The position numbers and the translations under genes are program-made. Positions 1 through 5,688 of a stretch of DNA of 7,225 nucleotides are shown piece after piece; position 1 is the first letter of the stretch; every line of letters begins with the position of its first letter. Location of the stretch: assembly GCA_016200035.1 (NCBI GenBank), contig JACQFM010000163.1, positions 1 through 7,225 of the forward strand, in the 5' to 3' direction. A model generated the notes under the pieces. That model had not been told where the DNA came from. It did no database searches and worked only from the letters and a program-made list of their open reading frames with translations. The stretch is from Nitrososphaerota archaeon (lineage in GTDB: Archaea > Thermoproteota > Nitrososphaeria > Nitrososphaerales > Nitrosopumilaceae).

Positions 1-613
1 AGATGGCACAACTCTTCGTGCATTCAGATATTTGGAAAATGAAGTGCCTCTTTTAGGTATTAACGTAGGGGGAAATAGAGGAATATTATCCGAAATAACT
101 TTAGATCAGCTAGACACGGCAATAAATCAAATCATTTCAGAACAGATATTTCTTGATGGGAGAACAAGGGTAGTTGCGTCATGCAGAGATCAGGAATTTC
201 CACCGGCTCTTAATGAGATCTATATTAACAGACAGAACCTTACAAAGACAGCACTTTTTGAGATCAGGTTTCAGAATGATACAGTTACTCAAAAAATGGA
301 TGGGGTTGTCATATCAACTCCAAGTGGTTCAACCGGTCACTCTTATTCCCTTGGAGGTCCCATTCTACACGAGAGCCTTGATGTCTTGATAATAACTCCA
401 GTTGCACCTGTCAACAGGTTGCCCTCCCTTGTTGTACCAGATGAGAAAATTGAGATATTGTGTTCACATGATTCTAATATAATCATGGATGCACAAGTGG
501 TAAAATCGGCAAGATATGATGACGTAATCACTATACGGAAGTACAAAAAACAAGCGGTTTTTGTGAGGCTTAAAAAGCGCGGATTAAGACAGATGAGCAA
601 ACTTGGTTTCTAG
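1..613 (+). CDS. nadK: NAD kinase, C-terminal part (5' end outside window)
   Basis: ATP- (or polyphosphate-) dependent phosphorylation of NAD to NADP in the cytoplasm. The reading frame is open from base 2, so the gene enters from the left; about 203 residues are visible. The first visible residues, DGTTLRAF, are the end of the GGDGT nucleotide-binding motif of the family. Next come a glycine loop, INVGGNRGILSE, and the NAD-site motif TPSGSTGHSYSLGGP around fragment residue 110. The C-terminal part carries LVVPDEKIEI, matching the family's all-beta NAD-binding domain. The glycine loop appears one residue longer than the common NxGxxGFL form, and the STAY-like motif reads STGH. A TTG at base 32 could be mistaken for a start, but the homology clearly continues upstream of it. 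The end overlaps nob1 by 11 nt, so the two are probably cotranscribed. Family assignment is firm; phosphate-donor preference cannot be read from the fragment. Confidence 0.93.
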   Translation, partial: DGTTLRAFRYLENEVPLLGINVGGNRGILSEITLDQLDTAINQIISEQIFLDGRTRVVASCRDQEFPPALNEIYINRQNLTKTALFEIRFQNDTVTQKMDGVVISTPSGSTGHSYSLGGPILHESLDVLIITPVAPVNRLPSLVVPDEKIEILCSHDSNIIMDAQVVKSARYDDVITIRKYKKQAVFVRLKKRGLRQMSKLGF

Positions 614-1094
614 GGTTTTAGATGCCAGTGCCTTTTATGCTGGGATTCCTTTTGCCTCGTCAGAAAAAAGCTATACTACATCTCTAGTACTTGATGAGAT
701 AAAGCACATCAAGAAAAGCCATGAAGCAATCAATGTATTAATTGATACTAAACGATTGGAGATAGTAGATCCGGAAGAAATCTACCTGGAAAAAGTTTCA
801 TCAAAGGCAAGAGAGACTGGTGACTTTCAGACCCTCTCTGGAAGTGATATATCTGTGATTGCGCTTTGCCTTAAGCTAAACGGAGAGTTGGTAACTGATG
901 ATTTTGCCGTATCTAATACTGCAAGACATCTTAATCTTAAGGTGGCACCAGTAATGACAGAAGGAATTACTCGTGTTGTAAGTTGGGTTTATTTTTGTCC
1001 AGGATGCAAAAAGACATTTTCAAAGGTAACAAAGTGCCCTCTTTGTGGAAATAGGTTAAGACGCAAGAGTATGAAACTTGCATGCAGAGGTTAG
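603..1094 (+). CDS. nob1: Nob1-type endonuclease: PIN domain plus zinc ribbon
   Basis: Predicted endoribonuclease that cuts the 3' end of precursor 16S rRNA during small-subunit maturation. The 163-residue length suits archaeal Nob1. The PIN domain (about 1-120) shows the expected acidic residues: D7 in VLDASAFY, E32 in LDEI, D82 in SGSDISVIAL and D99/D100 in LVTDDF. A zinc ribbon follows, with C132-x2-C135 (CPGC) and C145-x2-C148 (CPLC) and a basic tail. The start is TTG at 603: the same frame has a stop at 594-596, no ATG precedes the PIN core, and D7 must be retained. No clear Shine-Dalgarno sequence is visible, so translation probably depends on coupling to nadK. The PIN-plus-zinc-ribbon architecture separates it from VapC toxins, which lack the ribbon and usually have an antitoxin neighbour, absent here. 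Confidence 0.92.
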   Translation: MVSRVLDASAFYAGIPFASSEKSYTTSLVLDEIKHIKKSHEAINVLIDTKRLEIVDPEEIYLEKVSSKARETGDFQTLSGSDISVIALCLKLNGELVTDDFAVSNTARHLNLKVAPVMTEGITRVVSWVYFCPGCKKTFSKVTKCPLCGNRLRRKSMKLACRG

Positions 1095-1100
1095 AAGTTG

Positions 1101-1109
1101 AAAAGAAAT
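1101..1109 (-). terminator. Possible oligo-T terminator after xpf
   Basis: On the minus strand, just past the xpf stop, the sequence reads ATTTCTTTT. Archaeal termination commonly uses such T-rich tracts without a hairpin, and none is seen here. This is the only T-rich stretch between the convergent xpf and nob1 genes. Composition-based and weak. Confidence 0.3.
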
Positions 1110-1123
1110 ATTTGAATTGCATG

Positions 1124-1810
1124 TCAAATGTCGTGAAGTGTTTTTTGACTTGTGTTTTTCTTGTATTTACTTTCAGCATCAAGCATTTTTCTAATCTTCA
1201 GGGCTCTTGATTCTCCCACACCTTTTATCTTTGAAAGATCAGTAAAGGAAGCATTGAGCGTCTTGCTGGGAGTTCCGAATCTTTCCAGCATGCGGGTAGC
1301 CAATTTTTCACCAACTCCTGGCAGACTACACAAAACTGATAGTTGTTGTTTTTGCAGATCATCTGATTTTTTTATTTTTTTTAAGAATGGTCCTTTTGAT
1401 GTAGCCTGCCTTGCACACATCGATATCAATAGTTTAGCACTGTGTGATGCACTTGGAGTAGGGATGATTGGAATTTTGTAGTCTAACACAACAGCTGAAA
1501 TTGCACCATAAAAAACAAGTGGATTTTCGATAATTTGTTCAATTTTATCAAGACTTCCTTCCATCAGAATGCTCGGATGCTCAAAATGTTCCTTTAGCCT
1601 GTTACACTGATCAAATAATCTTCCGTCAAAGACGGAAGAGACGAGATCGTGAACGCTTTTTCTCTCTACAACAGTTTCTGGTGCTACTATATAATCTCCT
1701 ACGGGAAGATTTCTTAGTTCAACTTTCACTCCAACCGCTCTAAGAAGATCTGGTATCCCACTTTTCCTCTCCCGTTTATCTACTATCATCCGTAATTCGT
1801 TTATGTTCAT
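1124..1810 (-). CDS. xpf: XPF/ERCC4-family structure-specific DNA endonuclease (short archaeal form)
   Basis: Predicted 3'-flap/fork endonuclease for DNA repair and replication-fork processing, in the short archaeal form without the helicase domain found in Hef and eukaryotic XPF. The N-terminal nuclease domain (about 7-140) has VDKRER at 10-15 and the family signature: G38-D39 in VGDYIV, then E49-R50-K51-x3-D55 in VVERKSVHD, followed by SVFDGRLFDQ. The C-terminus holds a tandem helix-hairpin-helix DNA-binding region, LPGVGEKLATRML (163-175) and IKGVGESRALKIRKML (195-210). The last seven residues, QKTLHDI, resemble a weakened PCNA-binding box, which fits the known PCNA dependence of crenarchaeal XPF. 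At 228 residues it has the size of the short form. The ATG start is 30 nt after the pfdB stop with no clear Shine-Dalgarno sequence; an AATATTAAC stretch about 26 nt upstream could be a weak promoter. It is the last gene of the minus-strand block. Confidence 0.92.
   Translation of the reverse strand: MNINELRMIVDKRERKSGIPDLLRAVGVKVELRNLPVGDYIVAPETVVERKSVHDLVSSVFDGRLFDQCNRLKEHFEHPSILMEGSLDKIEQIIENPLVFYGAISAVVLDYKIPIIPTPSASHSAKLLISMCARQATSKGPFLKKIKKSDDLQKQQLSVLCSLPGVGEKLATRMLERFGTPSKTLNASFTDLSKIKGVGESRALKIRKMLDAESKYKKNTSQKTLHDI
1141..1159 (+). terminator. Possible oligo-T terminator for nadK-nob1, inside the xpf 3' end
   Basis: A run of six T (1141-1146) is followed by five T (1155-1159), about 50-65 nt past the nob1 stop on the plus strand. 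They lie over the lysine-rich last codons of xpf, whose AAA codons give T runs on the other strand. If used, the nob1 mRNA would carry a tail antisense to the xpf 3' end. No stem-loop is seen. Confidence 0.3.
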
Positions 1811-1840
1811 TAGCAGAAATTTGTAGAGTTTGTTAATATT

Positions 1841-2233
1841 TTATTTGGGACTGGTAGTTTTTTGTTGCTGGCCAGTTTCAGCTGCGCCACGAAGCATTTC
1901 CTTAATTTTTGCCTCTGCTTCCTTTAGATTCTCCTTTATTCTTACTTCCTGTTTTGATAAAACGGTAATACGAGTGTTGGATAATTCCTTCTTTTCCTCA
2001 AGTTCAGAAATAAGACTTTGTCTTGTCGATTTTATCAGAATTGAACCAGCGTTCTTGAAGACAGTATCGTTATCGCTGGCTTTCTTCAACACTTCCAATG
2101 CCCTTTCGGTTTCAAGTTGTTCCATCTCAAGATGCTGCTTTTGAGCCATTATTGCCTGCAAGTTTTGTTGGAGTTGTTGTAGTCTTGCAACCTGTTCTTG
2201 TAACCACGGAGGAATCTGCTGATTACTTGACAT
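1841..2233 (-). CDS. pfdB: Prefoldin beta subunit
   Basis: Subunit of the hexameric archaeal prefoldin (two alpha, four beta), a cytoplasmic ATP-independent chaperone that holds unfolded proteins in its coiled-coil tentacles and passes them to the thermosome. The 130-residue protein starts with IPPWLQEQVARLQQLQQNLQ (7-26), the typical glutamine-rich entry to the first helix. The first coiled coil spans about 10-50, a beta-hairpin segment (TVFKNAGSILIK) sits in the middle, and a second highly charged coiled coil spans about 72-115. A short polar tail ends it. The ATG is 23 nt past the pcc1 stop. A prefoldin beta gene beside exosome and eL43 genes is a recurrent archaeal arrangement. The alpha subunit is not in the window. 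Confidence 0.93.
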   Translation of the reverse strand: MSSNQQIPPWLQEQVARLQQLQQNLQAIMAQKQHLEMEQLETERALEVLKKASDNDTVFKNAGSILIKSTRQSLISELEEKKELSNTRITVLSKQEVRIKENLKEAEAKIKEMLRGAAETGQQQKTTSPK

Positions 2234-2256
2234 GTTAGATTCACGAGTTGTTTTGC

Positions 2257-2502
2257 TTATATTTTTACCGATTCAATAGAGTCGTTGCTTGCTTGAATAA
2301 GACGCAATGTAGAATTCAAGTTGGCTCTCAAGTGGGAAAGTTCACGCGCCTCAATTGAGATAACAATTTTCTTGTTTAATGTTATCTTAGTTTTTGTCGG
2401 ATTTTCAGAGTAAAATTTGTTATCAGTGGATATTGATTCAAAAATTGATTTGGTTTTTTTATCTGCTGAGATTTCTATTTTCGCACTAAATTTTGACGTC
2501 AT
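2257..2502 (-). CDS. pcc1: KEOPS complex subunit Pcc1
   Basis: Small dimerising subunit of KEOPS (Kae1, Bud32, Cgi121, Pcc1), which makes N6-threonylcarbamoyladenosine at position 37 of ANN-decoding tRNAs. The 81-residue length is normal for the CTAG/Pcc1 family. Its hallmark is the C-terminal helix, ISIEARELSHLRANLNSTLR (49-68), with the N-rich region that precedes the end of the fold. The N-terminal half alternates charged and hydrophobic residues as expected for beta strands. The ATG lies inside the end of the eL43 gene, giving a 17-nt overlap in a different frame; no later ATG exists in the frame, so the overlap appears real. No other KEOPS gene is in the window. Sequence conservation in this family is low, so context supports the call. 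Confidence 0.85.
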   Translation of the reverse strand: MTSKFSAKIEISADKKTKSIFESISTDNKFYSENPTKTKITLNKKIVISIEARELSHLRANLNSTLRLIQASNDSIESVKI

Positions 2503-2701
2503 ATGCTAGCCCTGCAATTTTGAAGCCGCATTTCCTACAAGCCCAGATTCCTACTGCTTCTCTTATGAATTTAAGAGAGCCACATTGAATACATTTTCGC
2601 TTTGCTTTTAAAACTCTATGTACAGCGGTGAATTTTTTACGAGGCTTCAATCCATATTTAGCTGCAAGTCCCTTGAGCGACGAACGCTTGCTCTTTACCA
2701 T
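2486..2701 (-). CDS. rpl37ae: Large-subunit ribosomal protein eL43 (L37Ae), zinc-binding
   Basis: Archaeal/eukaryotic large-subunit protein that binds 23S rRNA. The 71-residue product has a basic N-terminus (SLKGLAAKYGLKPRKK, 8-23) and a C4 zinc ribbon: C37-x2-C40 and C55-x2-C58, the second within the diagnostic GIWACRKCGF, followed by KIAGLAY. It begins with ATG one base after the rrp42 stop and its 3' end overlaps pcc1 by 17 nt, so it is translated from the exosome transcript. eL43 next to rrp42 is part of the classic archaeal exosome superoperon. In some archaea rpoP follows eL43; none is present here. Confidence 0.95.
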   Translation of the reverse strand: MVKSKRSSLKGLAAKYGLKPRKKFTAVHRVLKAKRKCIQCGSLKFIREAVGIWACRKCGFKIAGLAYDVKI

Positions 2702-2702
2702 A

Positions 2703-3509
2703 TCACATCAGCTGCTCGAGTCGCTTCCTTATTTTTGTTCCCACAGAAATAGCAATTTCTGCACACTTGAAGAGTTGTTCAACTGCGAATCCATCATTGC
2801 CACCTTTTTGGATAGCACAAATATTTCCTTCTGAATTTGTCGTGATTGTAATTCTTGCATTCATGCAAGCTTCCTCATCTGCGGTCGGGTCGACTACAAT
2901 ATGTTCCCCTATTCTTGCCATTGTAACAGAAACAGGAATGGTCTTAATTGGTGGTTTTGATCTTTGGCCTTCAACTAACGCCGGAACGTCTTCTTTTATT
3001 TCATATTTTGGAACGGTGCAGGAAAGTAGTGCTGCAACAGAGGCATAGGAACAAGTATCAAATAGATTTCCATCCGTGTTTATTACACTACTATCGATGA
3101 AGATTCCAATCACAGATTTGTCTTTTTTAAGAACTAGTTGTTTGAGATCTACCATCTCAGTTTCTCTTATGCCTCTGTCGACAACTCTCGCAAGTTCAAT
3201 TACTTCCTCATTTGGAGGGCCTGGCTCGGCACCTGGATCAGCTAATGGAAGAATTTCTGCAGTACAGATGAGTATACCTTTGTCTCCAAGGTCAGGAAAT
3301 GGTTTGTCAGGCTGTATCTTAACTCCCGTTACTATCTCAGTATCTCCAAGTCTTGCCCGTGCAGAACCATCTGCTTTGGGAATAATTCCCGTTTCAATTG
3401 TTAGCGTTCTTTGATCATAAAGTCCACGTCCATCTAGTCTTTTACCTTCTTTTAGAAGATCCAAAATCCTCTCTCTCTTTAGTTGTTCAATAATGACTGA
3501 GCTTGTCAT
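2703..3509 (-). CDS. rrp42: Exosome complex component Rrp42 (non-catalytic RNase PH-like subunit)
   Basis: Partner of Rrp41 in the hexameric ring of the archaeal exosome, which degrades and tails RNA from the 3' end in the cytoplasm. The 268-residue length matches the family. RNase PH-like landmarks: RLDGRGLYDQR (24-34), ADGSARARLGDTEIVTGVK (46-64), and AEPGPPNEEVIELARVVDRG (94-113), typical of Rrp42. The site that binds phosphate in Rrp41 (GGSR) is replaced by GNLFD (147-151), consistent with an inactive subunit that shapes the composite active site. ATG start 3 nt after the rrp41 stop, with GGGAG 10 nt upstream as a likely ribosome-binding site. The stop is one base from the eL43 start. Confidence 0.96.
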   Translation of the reverse strand: MTSSVIIEQLKRERILDLLKEGKRLDGRGLYDQRTLTIETGIIPKADGSARARLGDTEIVTGVKIQPDKPFPDLGDKGILICTAEILPLADPGAEPGPPNEEVIELARVVDRGIRETEMVDLKQLVLKKDKSVIGIFIDSSVINTDGNLFDTCSYASVAALLSCTVPKYEIKEDVPALVEGQRSKPPIKTIPVSVTMARIGEHIVVDPTADEEACMNARITITTNSEGNICAIQKGGNDGFAVEQLFKCAEIAISVGTKIRKRLEQLM

Positions 3510-3512
3510 CTA

Positions 3513-4229
3513 CTATTGACTCCCATTTTCAAAGTATTTTTCCATTAGTGCTTTTCTTTGGATTTCATAAACTTGCTTGCAGCCTCCAATTGCCGTTTCA
3601 AGACATTTTTTGTATTCTGATGGGGTTAGAATTCCATCAAGTTGCATGAGAGTAACCTTACCAAGGTTTGGCATGTATGCAACTGGCATATCCGCCTGTC
3701 CCTCTTTGTCCTCTTCATCATTAACATCTAAAACAATCTGATCTGCTACCTTTCCTGCTGCACATGCAGAAACCATATCTCGCATAGGTATGCCCGCATC
3801 TGCAAGAGCAATAGATGCTGCATCTAACGCGGCACATCTAGAGCCACCATCTGCTTGTAAGACCTCAATGAAAACATCCACCACAGTTCTTGGAAAATCT
3901 TTGAGAATTACGGCAGGCTGCAAGGCTTCTTTTATAACCTTAGATATCTCAATTTCACGCCTAGAGGGAGCAGGGTTTTTTCTTTCGGTAACAGAAAACG
4001 GCGACATGTGATATCTACAACGAAGTATGCCCTTATCCGAGTCTGCCATGTGTTTTGGATGTACATCCCTAGGACCGAAGATCCCTGCAAGAATTTTATT
4101 CTTCCCGAATTCTATATACGCAGAACCATCTGCGTTTTTTAGAACTCCAACCTTTAGCGATATATTTCTTAATTGGTCTATCTTTCTTCCATCACATCTA
4201 ATTCCATTTTCATTCATTAATTGTGTCAT
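3513..4229 (-). CDS. rrp41: Exosome complex component Rrp41 (catalytic RNase PH-like subunit)
   Basis: Catalytic, phosphate-dependent 3'-5' exoribonuclease and RNA-tailing subunit of the archaeal exosome. With the start chosen here it has 238 residues. Family features: ENGIRCDGRKIDQLR (7-21), the RNA-contact region CRYHMSPFS (71-79), the phosphate-binding GGSR (128-131) followed by AALDAASIAL, and two conserved aspartates, D174 and D180, six residues apart, the second in GQADMPVAY (177-185). All residues needed for activity seem present. A GTG at 4238 would add three residues, but that GTG is the core of a GGTGA ribosome-binding site; the ATG at 4229 lies five bases after it and is preferred. 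This gives a 20-nt overlap with rrp4. A third ATG at 4217 is also in frame but less well placed. Confidence 0.95.
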   Translation of the reverse strand: MTQLMNENGIRCDGRKIDQLRNISLKVGVLKNADGSAYIEFGKNKILAGIFGPRDVHPKHMADSDKGILRCRYHMSPFSVTERKNPAPSRREIEISKVIKEALQPAVILKDFPRTVVDVFIEVLQADGGSRCAALDAASIALADAGIPMRDMVSACAAGKVADQIVLDVNDEEDKEGQADMPVAYMPNLGKVTLMQLDGILTPSEYKKCLETAIGGCKQVYEIQRKALMEKYFENGSQ

Positions 4230-4917
4230 TATTTTCACCGAGTTCTACCCCAAGCATGGATTTGACTCTTTCAGTCAAGTTCGGCGTATGGGCCTGGGCA
4301 TCAACCATTTTAACTGCCTGTATCGCCTTTAATAATCCAACTGGATCATCGCAAGAAACAACAACCCAGCCATTCTGGCCGATTGTAATCATAGCCTTTG
4401 TAGCAAGTTCAATTGTCTGTATCATGGAACCACGTTTTCCAATTAATCGTGGGACCTTACTTGGGGCAATCTCTATTAGTTCTCCAGATTCTATCTTTCC
4501 CAAATCTCTATCTTGTATTGTCAAGAGAGGATCCCGTGATCTGTCAAAATTAGCAATTCTAGCTACTACAAGATCTCCCTTATCCAGTCTTGCTTTAAGC
4601 TCGTCTTTGGTTGGCGAGTAGTCTCTACCAAATACATCTTGTGCAGGCAAGAAACCAACAAAGCAGGAATTAATCTCAAATTCCCAAGAAAGAGACGAAT
4701 GCCCAATTACTTTTCCTATAACCAAGTCATTGTTTTTAGGAATGTACATGCCGGAGAGTGGAATAACACGAACGGCATTATCGTATATTTCAGATATGCC
4801 AACGCTAGTTGAGATAATCCTATCGCCATCCTGGTACACATTCTGCTCTGGTCTGAGTGGGCCAGTTGTAATTACGTCACCAGGAATTACGTATCGTCTT
4901 TTAGTAACTTCCATCAT
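4210..4917 (-). CDS. rrp4: Exosome complex component Rrp4 (S1 and KH RNA-binding cap)
   Basis: One of the RNA-binding cap proteins on the Rrp41/Rrp42 ring; it recruits RNA and guides it into the pore. The 235-residue protein has the N-terminal domain (about 1-55) with YVIPGDVI at 9-16, an S1 domain (about 60-140) running from DLVIGKVIG to LLTIQDRDLG, and a KH domain (about 145-205) with its loop at G160-K161-R162-G163 in RLIGKRGSMIQ. An acidic tail follows. Its ATG overlaps the sbds stop as ATGA, and GAGGT six bases upstream is a good ribosome-binding site, so translation is coupled but independently primed. The other archaeal cap protein, Csl4, has no KH domain and is not in this window. Confidence 0.96.
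   Translation of the reverse strand: MMEVTKRRYVIPGDVITTGPLRPEQNVYQDGDRIISTSVGISEIYDNAVRVIPLSGMYIPKNNDLVIGKVIGHSSLSWEFEINSCFVGFLPAQDVFGRDYSPTKDELKARLDKGDLVVARIANFDRSRDPLLTIQDRDLGKIESGELIEIAPSKVPRLIGKRGSMIQTIELATKAMITIGQNGWVVVSCDDPVGLLKAIQAVKMVDAQAHTPNLTERVKSMLGVELGENNDTINE
4235..4239 (-). promoter_or_regulatory. Shine-Dalgarno site that decides the rrp41 start
   Basis: GGTGA on the minus strand lies five bases before the ATG at 4229. It complements the archaeal 16S 3' end (GGAGGTGATC pattern). The upstream GTG candidate at 4238 is part of this site and so is unlikely to be the start. Confidence 0.6.
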
Positions 4918-5603
4918 TTGGCTACCTCAACAGAAGCCGATCCTTTCGTCACAGAACCCAATCTATCTATCACATTTGCCCTTGCTGCAGCCGGTATATC
5001 TAGTATTACTTTTAGAGAACCATTAGATTGCCATTCTTCTTTTTTCAAAGTTCCAGCTGATTTTAAAACTGAATATGATTGAGCTGCATACTGCGCTGGT
5101 ACTAGAATTTCAAGTAACATATTTTCAGATTTCAGAGGAATAATAGTTCGAAGCTGCTCTACTATGTCCTTTATTTGATCTTCGGTATTTTTGAAAGGGT
5201 CTATCGCTACCTTTGCATCGTTCATGGCCTGTTCAATTCGTATTGGTGGATGTGGTAGATGAGATCTTGGATCAACAAAAGTTTTTGATATGAATTCAAC
5301 AATTTGCTTTCGTTTTTCTGAAATCATCTTTCTCCTTTGATCTGTGGTTAGATTAAGATCTCCTTTCTGAAGAATTATTGTTGCAATTGCCGTCTGATCA
5401 GTTGTTTTAAAAGCCTTCATCAATTTTTCAGTTGAGGCACGTGTTCCCTTATTAGAATCTGAATAAATTTCATCCGAGATAAGAACTGTCGATATATCCT
5501 TTCTTTTTCCTAGTTTATATTCAAGGGCAGGATCTGGCTTAACAAGAAGCTCAAACTTTTCTCCTTCCACCGCGAGTCTTACAACAGTGGATTTATCGAC
5601 CAT
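4914..5603 (-). CDS. sbds: SBDS family ribosome maturation protein
   Basis: Archaeal homologue of the Shwachman-Bodian-Diamond protein (Sdo1), which in eukaryotes works with an EF-2-like GTPase to release the anti-association factor eIF6 from new large subunits. The 229-residue form has three expected parts: N-terminal FYSH domain (about 1-85), with VVRLAVEGEKFELLVKPD at 7-24; a central helical domain with GDLNLTTDQRR (81-91) and the signature HPPIRIEQAM (118-127); and a C-terminal ferredoxin-like domain (about 160-229). A TTG at 5618 would add five residues, but the ATG at 5603 gives the usual family N-terminus and sits at leaderless spacing from a TATA-like box. This is the first gene of the minus-strand operon. 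In many archaea a proteasome alpha gene precedes it; here rpoD diverges from it. Confidence 0.95.
   Translation of the reverse strand: MVDKSTVVRLAVEGEKFELLVKPDPALEYKLGKRKDISTVLISDEIYSDSNKGTRASTEKLMKAFKTTDQTAIATIILQKGDLNLTTDQRRKMISEKRKQIVEFISKTFVDPRSHLPHPPIRIEQAMNDAKVAIDPFKNTEDQIKDIVEQLRTIIPLKSENMLLEILVPAQYAAQSYSVLKSAGTLKKEEWQSNGSLKVILDIPAAARANVIDRLGSVTKGSASVEVAK
4924..4928 (-). promoter_or_regulatory. Shine-Dalgarno site for rrp4
   Basis: GAGGT on the minus strand, six bases before the rrp4 ATG at 4917, inside the last codons of sbds. It shows that rrp4 can recruit ribosomes itself despite the 4-nt ATGA overlap. Confidence 0.6.
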
Positions 5604-5624
5604 GATTTTGATATTCAACTTTGG

Positions 5625-5636
5625 TATTTATCTATA
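5625..5636 (-). promoter_or_regulatory. TATA-like box for the sbds-exosome operon
   Basis: On the minus strand the sequence reads TATAGATAAATA, spanning about -33 to -22 relative to the ATG at 5603. That is the archaeal TATA position if transcription starts at or next to the start codon. No ribosome-binding site precedes that ATG, which fits a leaderless mRNA. Position and composition are seen; function is inferred. Confidence 0.45.
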
Positions 5637-5653
5637 CACAGGTGCTCGCTAGA

Positions 5654-5663
5654 TTTTTATTTG
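5654..5663 (+). promoter_or_regulatory. TATA-like box for the rpoD-ribosomal protein operon
   Basis: TTTTTATTT is centred about 30 nt upstream of the rpoD TTG. No ribosome-binding site is visible before that TTG, so a leaderless or near-leaderless transcript is possible. The box lies fewer than 20 bp from the opposing sbds box. Confidence 0.35.
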
Positions 5664-5688
5664 GACTAGGAACTTTTTCATCCGAGCT

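Noticed and set aside
603..1094. VapC-like toxin interpretation of the PIN-domain gene
   Set aside because: The C-terminal zinc ribbon, the length and the absence of an antitoxin gene point to Nob1; the neighbour upstream is NAD kinase.
967..1182. Minus-strand open frame across the nob1 and xpf ends
   Set aside because: It overlaps the Nob1 zinc ribbon in antisense; cysteines are scattered and no motif is recognisable.
1830..2144. Plus-strand open frame opposite pfdB with a hydrophobic, serine- and phenylalanine-rich product resembling a membrane protein
   Set aside because: It is the antisense of the charged coiled-coil codons of prefoldin beta, which yields Phe/Leu/Ser-rich shadows; no start context and no family match.
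2767..3414. Two plus-strand open frames opposite rrp42
   Set aside because: They lie fully inside a strongly conserved gene on the other strand, with low-complexity Ser/Ile/Pro composition and no recognisable motif.
4027..4621. Plus-strand open frames opposite rrp41 and rrp4
   Set aside because: Shadows of coding sequence whose minus-strand products show clear domain motifs; no independent ribosome-binding site or family resemblance.
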